Shown here piece by piece: positions 7,937 to 12,799 of a stretch of 12,799 nt of DNA (the first letter of the stretch is position 1; every line of letters starts with the position of its first letter). This DNA is from Eubacterium sp. (GTDB lineage Bacteria; Bacillota; Clostridia; Oscillospirales; Acutalibacteraceae), in assembly GCA_017543725.1 (NCBI GenBank), contig JAFYFO010000181.1:1-12799 (forward strand), given 5' to 3'. A program made the position numbers and the translations under genes. The notes beneath the pieces were generated by a model. The model was not told the origin of the DNA, ran no database searches, and saw nothing but the letters and a program-made list of their open reading frames with translations.

Positions 7937-7964
7937 ATTATATATTATAAATTAAATTTGTCAA
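7937..7964 (-). promoter_or_regulatory. Sigma-A promoter of the rimP-nusA-infB operon
   Basis: On the minus strand a perfect -35 TTGACA (7964-7959) is followed by a 16-base spacer and a perfect -10 TATAAT (7942-7937). The predicted start is near 7930. A second TATAAT-like sequence at 7949-7944 is too close to the -35 to be the partner. The surrounding DNA is very AT-rich. It lies back to back with the rpe promoter, and the 7863-8074 region holds nothing else except the leader hairpin. Confidence 0.85.
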
Positions 7965-8014
7965 GCATTTTTTATTTTATATATAAAAGCAACTTGTTTT
8001 TTTATATGTTAACC

Positions 8015-8043
8015 TTGATTTATTGATTATCTGATAGTATAAT
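8015..8043 (+). promoter_or_regulatory. Sigma-A promoter of rpe and downstream genes
   Basis: A -35 TTGATT (8015-8020), 17-base spacer and perfect -10 TATAAT (8038-8043) place the start near 8050, giving a 5' untranslated region of only about 25 bases. That leaves no room for a riboswitch in front of the rpe-to-mgtE group. No operator-like dyad overlaps it. Confidence 0.8.
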
Positions 8044-8074
8044 ATTTTATCATAATTTTAATTTGGAGCAGTCT

Positions 8075-8716
8075 ATGAATATCAAAATTTCACCTTCAAT
8101 TCTTGCAAGCGACTATGCAAATCTTGAAACCGAACTGAAAAGAATATGCAACTCCGATTTGATTCATATTGATGTTATGGACGGGCATTTTGTTCCCAAT
8201 ATAACAATCGGCGCGCCCGTTATCAAAGCGCTGAAAAGGGTTTGCGATATTCCTTTTGATGTTCATCTTATGATAAGCAATCCGATTGATTATGTTGAGG
8301 ATTTTGCCGCTGCGGGAGCGGATATTATCTGTTTCCACACCGAAAGCAGCAGCGATACCCAAAAAACTATTGAAAAGATTCTTTCCCTCGGCAAAAAGGC
8401 TGCGCTTGCCGTTAAGCCCAAAACCGAAATTGACGCCGTTATTCCTTTTCTTGACAAACTTTCAATGGTTCTTGTTATGACGGTTGAGCCGGGATTCGGC
8501 GGCCAGAGTTTTATGGAAAGCGTTATGCCGAAGATTGAAAAAATCAGGGAAATAAATAAGGATATTGATATTGAGGTTGACGGCGGAATAAACGAAGAAA
8601 CCATAAAGATTGCCGCAAAAGCAGGAGCGAATGTTTTTGTTGCGGGTTCTGCGGTTTTCAGATGTGATGAGCCGAATGAAATGATAAACAAACTCAGAGA
8701 AAACGCCAAAATATGA
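8075..8716 (+). CDS. rpe: Ribulose-phosphate 3-epimerase
   Basis: Rpe interconverts D-ribulose 5-phosphate and D-xylulose 5-phosphate in the non-oxidative pentose phosphate pathway; it is a cytoplasmic metal-dependent TIM barrel. Expected metal and catalytic residues are present: His31 and Asp33 in IHIDVMDGHFVPN, His64 in DVHLM, and Asp169 in VDGGI. The phosphate-binding segments VEPGFGGQSF and FVAGSAVF are also visible. The length of 213 residues is normal. The ATG at 8075 is chosen over an upstream TTG at 8063 because GGAG (8065-8068) is well placed and overlaps that TTG. Its stop overlaps the next start as ATGA, so the two genes are translationally coupled. Confidence 0.97.
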   Translation: MNIKISPSILASDYANLETELKRICNSDLIHIDVMDGHFVPNITIGAPVIKALKRVCDIPFDVHLMISNPIDYVEDFAAAGADIICFHTESSSDTQKTIEKILSLGKKAALAVKPKTEIDAVIPFLDKLSMVLVMTVEPGFGGQSFMESVMPKIEKIREINKDIDIEVDGGINEETIKIAAKAGANVFVAGSAVFRCDEPNEMINKLRENAKI

Positions 8717-9795
8717 AAAAGAGAAAAAGATTTTATAACAATAAAAAACGAAATCAGAAGTGGACCGAAGAAGAAACCGGACGAAAAATTGCTTTTGCCG
8801 ATAAATATATCGAAAACTCAAACTCTTCCGATAAATTTGATTCAAAACGCCCCAAAAGTCCGCAAAATGTTGCGAAAAAGAAAGCGAAAAAGCAAAAAAT
8901 TCTCAAAAACGCTCTCATTGCCCTGATTTGCCTTGTTCTCATCTCGGCGGGCTACACGGGAATGGATGTTTATATGGCGCAAAAAGAGGGAAACTATAAC
9001 CCGAAAGCCGCTTCGCAGAACGCCGCAACAAATATGAGCAGCATAAATCTTCGCTTTTCTTCGCTCAAAGTTGAAAGCATCAGCCTTGATTCTTCTGTTA
9101 TGCTCTCCTCCGTTATTAAAGACACCCAGTCAAACGGCTTTACAAGCATAACTTTCGACGCAAAAAGAAGCGACGGAACAATCGGCTATGTTTCTTCCCT
9201 TGCTTCTGTTGACACTTTCAGGGCGCTCAGTTCTCCCGCTTCAAAGCCGAAGCCTTCGATAAAAGAACTGCTTGCAAACGATATTCTTCCGATTGCAAGG
9301 ATTTCCTGCTATAAAGATAATGTTGCGCCGAAATATCTTCCTCAGTCGGCGATAACAAAAGGCAAATCAAAACTTTATAAAGATGAAAATGAAAACACAT
9401 ATCTCAATCCCGAAAGCGAAAGCGCCTATAATTATATCAGGGATATTATTGTTGAACTTTCCGATATGGGAGTTGAAGTTTTTCTTCTCAGCAACACCGA
9501 TTTGCCTGAGGAAATATCAAAAGACTATCAGGACGGCTTCAAATCCCTTTCGCAAAAACTTTACAGCGATGTTGAAGCAGATATAAAACTTATTGAGGAA
9601 ACAGATGCCGAAATTTCGGGGAAAGACCCCGAAACAGGCAAAATAACTTATTCAAAACTCAAAGAAGAAGTTAAAAAACTTGATAAACTTGATAAAAACA
9701 AAACCTATTATATTTCAACAAGAGCAGGGGCAAAAAGGCTTGCGCCACTGCTTGAAAAAAGAGGAATAACAAACTATATAATCGACATAAGTTAG
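8713..9795 (+). CDS. Membrane-anchored protein with putative glycoside-hydrolase-like (DUF4015-like) domain
   Basis: The 360-residue protein has a strongly basic cytoplasmic N-terminus (KKRKRFYNNKKRNQKW, then a second basic patch at about 53-63), one transmembrane segment (about 64-82, ALIALICLVLISAG) and a long extracytoplasmic part. The latter has a barrel-like pattern of alternating strands and helices: GFTSITFDAKRSDGTIGYVS, LLANDILPIARISCYKD and a helix before VEVFLLSN. These resemble the DUF4015 'putative glycosyl hydrolase' family (strand with xxDxK, then IARIxxxKD), but the expected FDYxRFP strand appears as VFLLSNTDLP, so catalysis is uncertain. The start overlaps the rpe stop by ATGA. 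A cell-wall or exopolysaccharide role is plausible only from topology. No lipobox or LPXTG anchor was seen. Confidence 0.72.
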   Translation: MKKRKRFYNNKKRNQKWTEEETGRKIAFADKYIENSNSSDKFDSKRPKSPQNVAKKKAKKQKILKNALIALICLVLISAGYTGMDVYMAQKEGNYNPKAASQNAATNMSSINLRFSSLKVESISLDSSVMLSSVIKDTQSNGFTSITFDAKRSDGTIGYVSSLASVDTFRALSSPASKPKPSIKELLANDILPIARISCYKDNVAPKYLPQSAITKGKSKLYKDENENTYLNPESESAYNYIRDIIVELSDMGVEVFLLSNTDLPEEISKDYQDGFKSLSQKLYSDVEADIKLIEETDAEISGKDPETGKITYSKLKEEVKKLDKLDKNKTYYISTRAGAKRLAPLLEKRGITNYIIDIS

Positions 9796-9832
9796 GTTTA
9801 TTTCTCAATTTTGAAAAAAGGAGGGCACTTTT

Positions 9833-11221
9833 ATGGAAATGGATGAAATGCTTGAAGAACTCGTTGAAACGATAAACGAACATTATCAGAAAAGGGAGTT
9901 TCAGCAGATAAAAACGGTTTTCAGCGAACTCAATCCTGCCGATATCGCCGTTGTTCTTGAGGAGTGTCCCGAAAACCAGAGGCTTCTTCTTTTCAGACTT
10001 CTTTCAAAGGAAGACGCGGCAGACACTTTTGTTGAACTCGACCCCGATACTCAGGAAACTCTTATTCACGGAATTTCGGACAGCGAACTTCGTGAAGTCC
10101 TTGATGAACTTTATCTTGACGATACCGTTGATGTTATCGAGGAAATGCCCGCAACTCTTGTTAAGCGTATTTTAAGAAATACAGACCCCGAAACAAGAAA
10201 ATCAATCAACGCCCTTCTTAAATATCCCGAGCATTCGGCAGGTTCTCTTATGACCCCCGAATATGTTGACCTCAAGAAGAATATGACCGTTGAAGACGCT
10301 TTCAAGCGGATAAGAAGAACAGGCGTTGATAAAGAAACGATATACACCTGTTATGTTACCGATGAATCCCGGCATCTTCTCGGAGTTACAACCGTTAAAG
10401 AACTTCTTCTTCACGATTCCGAGGATGTTATCGAGGAATTTATGGAAACAAATGTTATCTATGTCAACACCCTTGACGACCAGGAACTTGCGGCTCAGCA
10501 ACTTAGCAAGTATAACTTCCTTGCACTCCCCGTTGTTGATATGGAAGAGCGACTTGTCGGAATCATCACCATCGACGACGCTATGGATGTTATGCAGGAG
10601 GAAAACACCGAGGATATCCAGAAGATGAACGCTATTCTTCCCACGGAGAAAACATATCTTAAAACCTCGGTTTTTGAAACCTGGAAGAGCCGTTTTCCCT
10701 GGCTTCTTCTGCTTATGGTTTCCGCAACTTTCACAGGCTCAATCATAACCGCCTTTGAAGATAAACTCGCCGCGCTGACAATTTTAACGGCGTTCATTCC
10801 AATGCTTATGGACACGGGAGGAAACTCCGGCGGTCAGGCAAGCGTTACGGTTATCCGCGCAATGAGCCTCGGCGAAGTTAACTTCAAGGATTATTTCAGA
10901 GTTGTCTGGAAGGAACTTCGGGTTGGCTTGGTTTGCGGATTAACTCTTGCAGCGGTTAATTTCCTTAAAATCTGGTTTATAGACAGAATGGCTTTCCAGA
11001 ATAACGAAATAACACTGATAATCGACCTTGCAATCTGCCTCACGCTTGTTGTTGAAATTGTTTTCGCAAAATTCATCGGCTGCTCGCTCCCGATGCTCGC
11101 TAAGAAAATCGGCTTCGACCCGGCGGTTATGAGTTCACCCTTTATAACAACTATCGTTGACGCGGTTTCACTGCTTGTTTTCTTCGGAATTTCAAGCGCA
11201 GTTATCCCTCAGTTAAGATAA
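9833..11221 (+). CDS. mgtE: Magnesium transporter/channel MgtE
   Basis: MgtE is a homodimeric Mg2+-selective channel gated by cytoplasmic Mg2+. The 462-residue protein has the full layout. The acidic N domain spans about 1-130 and tandem CBS domains span about 135-265 (SAGSLMTPEYVDL, then FLALPVVDMEERLVGIITIDDA). A connecting helix follows, then five membrane segments at roughly 288-308, 313-333, 361-381, 393-415 and 435-457. The signature PMLMDTGGNSGGQA (323-336) and the conserved Asp429 before TM5 (FDPAVMSSPFITT) are present. The ATG at 9833 has AAGGAGG nicely spaced. It lies 37 bases after the preceding gene and is followed by a strong terminator. No M-box riboswitch, a common Firmicute control of Mg2+ transporters, fits in the 37-base gap. 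Confidence 0.97.
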   Translation: MEMDEMLEELVETINEHYQKREFQQIKTVFSELNPADIAVVLEECPENQRLLLFRLLSKEDAADTFVELDPDTQETLIHGISDSELREVLDELYLDDTVDVIEEMPATLVKRILRNTDPETRKSINALLKYPEHSAGSLMTPEYVDLKKNMTVEDAFKRIRRTGVDKETIYTCYVTDESRHLLGVTTVKELLLHDSEDVIEEFMETNVIYVNTLDDQELAAQQLSKYNFLALPVVDMEERLVGIITIDDAMDVMQEENTEDIQKMNAILPTEKTYLKTSVFETWKSRFPWLLLLMVSATFTGSIITAFEDKLAALTILTAFIPMLMDTGGNSGGQASVTVIRAMSLGEVNFKDYFRVVWKELRVGLVCGLTLAAVNFLKIWFIDRMAFQNNEITLIIDLAICLTLVVEIVFAKFIGCSLPMLAKKIGFDPAVMSSPFITTIVDAVSLLVFFGISSAVIPQLR

Positions 11222-11232
11222 AACACCAAAAC

Positions 11233-11269
11233 AAAAATGACTATCTCAGAATATGGGATAGTCATTTTT
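11233..11269. terminator. Strong intrinsic terminator after mgtE, probably bidirectional
   Basis: AAAAATGACTATC (11233-11245) is perfectly complementary to GATAGTCATTTTT (11257-11269), with two more pairs possible inside, leaving a 7-base loop. T residues follow on the plus strand and the preceding A-rich sequence gives TTTTTGTTTTG on the minus strand. It lies between mgtE and the convergent kinase gene that ends at 11301, so it can serve both. Confidence 0.9.
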
Positions 11270-11300
11270 TACATATTGAATAATTATGAATTCCAAACGC

Positions 11301-12434
11301 TCATTCTCGCTCAGCATTCTTTAATATTTCAAGGCGTTTTTCAAACATACAATAATCGTTATCGCTTTGGAACCACTCTTTTTTTACTTCGGAGATTTGA
11401 TTTAATCCAATCTTTTTTACTGCCTGAATAGCAGCATCTTTTTGTGTAATGCTTTTGCGAATTGTTTGGCATTTTCCACCGTCAAGCGTACGGTAGTTAG
11501 TAAACGCTTTATTGAAATCCATTAACGGGTGAAGTGTTAAAACTTTGTTTGTTTTGTTATCCACTAAAAATCCCCAGTTGCCCCAATGCCTGTCTGAATT
11601 ACCGATAAGATAGTCTATGATGTTCATCATATAGAATGAATATGCATCCTTTTTCAAAACAAACTGCTCTGTGTCCATATCATAATTAGCGCAGTAGATA
11701 TCAATGTATTCCATTGATATGATGCTTTTATCTTCGTTTGTTATAATTTCGCTTTTGCTGACTTTTCTGTTATCGAATTTATCCTGCGTGTAGGAAACAT
11801 GAGAAACATTAAAGCAATCAACGATTTTTGAAGCTAAAAGTTCAGCGTCAACATCTCTTTCGTCGCCATCTTTCATTAGATAGAATTTATTGTTATCTCT
11901 TATCCATGCCTTTGGAGCAACGCCGTTTGTTGCAATATCACCAGCCGCATCCTGATTGCTTAGAAGTTCCTCGTTTTGTGCAGTGATTTGTTTACCGCAA
12001 AGAGAAACATCGGCAAAGGAATTGGAAAGGGAATGGGAGTAAAGACTGATTTCCTCAAAGGTTTTCTTTTCATTTGGCACGGCAATCCAATACACATCGG
12101 TCAGACTTAATGCTCTGTATGAGATAGCGATTAATGCTCTGTCGCGGTCTGTTGTTGCTTGCTTTGCTCCAATCGCGTTGAGGATTTCCTTAGCATATTT
12201 TCTGTCCAGCGTCAGAACGCGGGAGGCACACCAGTAGTAAAAGTTATTCAGATTGTTCAGGCGTGTATTCATATCTCTGCCTTCTTCTATCCAAAGATTG
12301 AAGGGGAGAAAGGATTTGTAGTAAACAGTACAAGTGCCGTCTTCCCTTATAGAAGCGACACGCCTGTTTTTATGCATTATATAGTATCTTTTCCATCCGC
12401 TTGTAAGAGCACTATGATTAAATACTAAACTCAT
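11301..12434 (-). CDS. Solitary HipA/CtkA-like serine/threonine protein kinase
   Basis: The 377-residue protein shows a HipA-type kinase core in its second half. TNGVAPKAWI (169-178) resembles the substrate/ATP loop and YLMK (185-188) carries the likely ATP-binding Lys188. Glu198 (AELLASKI) is the probable salt-bridge partner. The catalytic loop is NSDRHWGNWGF (279-289, Asp281 and Asn286) and LMDFN (304-308) has the metal-binding Asp306. The N-terminal 165 residues include WCASRVLTLDR and LSLTDVYWIAVP, a pattern I associate with stand-alone Firmicute HipA-like proteins rather than E. coli HipA. The start ATG at 12434 has GGAG 8 bases upstream; a further in-frame ATG at 12458 precedes that site. 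No HipB-like gene adjoins. It opens with TTA and GTA codons, which look rare in the neighbouring core genes. The kinase call is firm; the substrate is unknown. Confidence 0.88.
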   Translation of the reverse strand: MSLVFNHSALTSGWKRYYIMHKNRRVASIREDGTCTVYYKSFLPFNLWIEEGRDMNTRLNNLNNFYYWCASRVLTLDRKYAKEILNAIGAKQATTDRDRALIAISYRALSLTDVYWIAVPNEKKTFEEISLYSHSLSNSFADVSLCGKQITAQNEELLSNQDAAGDIATNGVAPKAWIRDNNKFYLMKDGDERDVDAELLASKIVDCFNVSHVSYTQDKFDNRKVSKSEIITNEDKSIISMEYIDIYCANYDMDTEQFVLKKDAYSFYMMNIIDYLIGNSDRHWGNWGFLVDNKTNKVLTLHPLMDFNKAFTNYRTLDGGKCQTIRKSITQKDAAIQAVKKIGLNQISEVKKEWFQSDNDYCMFEKRLEILKNAERE

Positions 12435-12454
12435 CTGAACATCTCCAATAATAT

Positions 12455-12487
12455 GCACTCAAAAGGTTTACGGTTCTTTTGAGGTGC
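12455..12487 (-). promoter_or_regulatory. Dyad/hairpin in the leader of the HipA-like kinase gene
   Basis: GCACTCAAAAG (12455-12465) and CTTTTGAGGTGC (12476-12487) are inverted repeats of 11 pairs with one extra base, separated by 10 bases. In the kinase mRNA this hairpin would end 9 bases before the GGAG ribosome binding site, and it is not followed by a U-tract, so it is not a terminator. It could be an operator for a repressor or an RNA structure affecting translation or stability. Confidence 0.6.
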
Positions 12488-12539
12488 GTTCCAATTCTGT
12501 TTATTCCTTTCCTTTTCCGAAAAACTGACTGATATAGTT

Positions 12540-12568
12540 ATTATAACAAATAAATCTTTACTTATCAA
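12540..12568 (-). promoter_or_regulatory. Sigma-A promoter of the HipA-like kinase
   Basis: On the minus strand -35 TTGATA (12568-12563), a 17-base spacer and a perfect -10 TATAAT (12545-12540) are present. The predicted start is near 12533, giving a leader of about 100 bases. The -35 lies inside the last codons of the upstream peptidase gene. A short palindrome, GTTAT-T-ATAAC (12537-12547), overlaps the -10 and might be an operator. Confidence 0.8.
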
Positions 12569-12799
12569 CAAGCATTCTGTTCATTATCGCAGAGCCGTTA
12601 TCTTTGAGCCACTTGTTCCACTTCTTATAATCGGGATAAACCCTCAAAACCTCATCATAAAAACGCTTTGAATGGTTCATCTCTTTTCTGTGGCACAATT
12701 CGTGAACAACAACGCTGTCAATCACCTCGGGCGGAGTCAGCATAAGCAGGCAATTGAAATTCAGATTGCCTTTGCTGCTGCAACTGCCCCACTTCGTTT
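12558..12799 (-). CDS. YgjP/DUF45-family zinc metallopeptidase, C-terminal part (N-terminus beyond window)
   Basis: About 80 residues are visible, reading open from the window edge. They carry the family hallmarks in order: WGSCSSKGNLNFN, then TPPEVIDSVVVHELCHRKEMNH with the zinc-binding HELCH and the third ligand in MNH, then SKRFYDEVLRVYPDYKKW. A TAA stop lies at 12558. The ATG at 12743 is internal and would drop the conserved WGSCSS segment, so the gene certainly begins outside. Family members (M48-like, E. coli YgjP) are thought to be metal-dependent hydrolases of unclear substrate. The 3' end contains the -35 box of the kinase promoter. No terminator is visible between the two genes. Confidence 0.93.
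   Translation of the reverse strand, partial: TKWGSCSSKGNLNFNCLLMLTPPEVIDSVVVHELCHRKEMNHSKRFYDEVLRVYPDYKKWNKWLKDNGSAIMNRMLVDK

Noticed and set aside
8290..8709. Open frame (139 codons) on the minus strand opposite rpe
   Set aside because: Shadow of rpe: low-complexity hydrophobic/serine-rich translation and no start signals.
12488..12539. Small antitoxin gene upstream of the HipA-like kinase
   Set aside because: The 123-base gap holds the promoter, the dyad and the ribosome binding site, with no convincing reading frame.

Overview
The window reads as a low-GC Gram-positive chromosome, most likely an anaerobic clostridial organism (Oscillospiraceae/Ruminococcaceae-like). This rests on the gene order rimP-nusA-ylxR-ylxQ-infB-rbfA-nrnA-truB-ribF, Firmicute-type Shine-Dalgarno sites (AGGAGG, GAGGTGA), sigma-A promoters and the short NusA without acidic repeats. 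The exact genus is not determinable by eye.

Region 1 (bases 1 to about 7965, minus strand) is one long translation/transcription operon. It starts from a consensus promoter (TTGACA, 16-base spacer, TATAAT) and a leader containing a terminator-like hairpin. The order is rimP, nusA, ylxR, ylxQ, infB, rbfA, nrnA (DHH phosphoesterase), truB, ribF and a HAD-family hydrolase cut by the window edge. Genes overlap or sit a few bases apart, except for an 86-base gap between infB and rbfA that holds a hairpin and heptanucleotide repeats. The products cover ribosome maturation (RimP, RbfA), initiation (IF2), elongation/termination control (NusA), RNA-binding accessory proteins (YlxR, YlxQ), nanoRNA/pAp turnover, tRNA pseudouridine 55 and flavin cofactor synthesis. 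infB carries an apparent one-base deletion inside its GTPase domain.

Region 2 (about 8015 to 11270, plus strand) is divergent from the operon and has its own consensus promoter. It holds rpe (ribulose-phosphate 3-epimerase), a membrane-anchored protein with a glycoside-hydrolase-like (DUF4015-like) extracytoplasmic domain coupled to rpe by an ATGA overlap, and mgtE (Mg2+ channel/transporter). A strong hairpin, usable in both directions, closes it.

Region 3 (11301 to 12799, minus strand) is the accessory part. It has a solitary HipA/CtkA-like protein kinase with no HipB-type partner in view, its own near-perfect promoter and an unusual dyad just upstream of its ribosome binding site. Next to it is the C-terminal part of a YgjP/DUF45 zinc metallopeptidase that runs off the window. 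The kinase uses codons such as TTA and GTA that look uncommon in the core operon, suggesting separate ancestry.

No tRNA, rRNA, CRISPR array, insertion sequence or known riboswitch was recognised. No stretch over 300 bases lacks a gene. The least ordinary items are the orphan kinase with its leader, the leader hairpin of the nusA operon, the infB frameshift and the infB-rbfA repeat element. None of them by itself demonstrates a new system.
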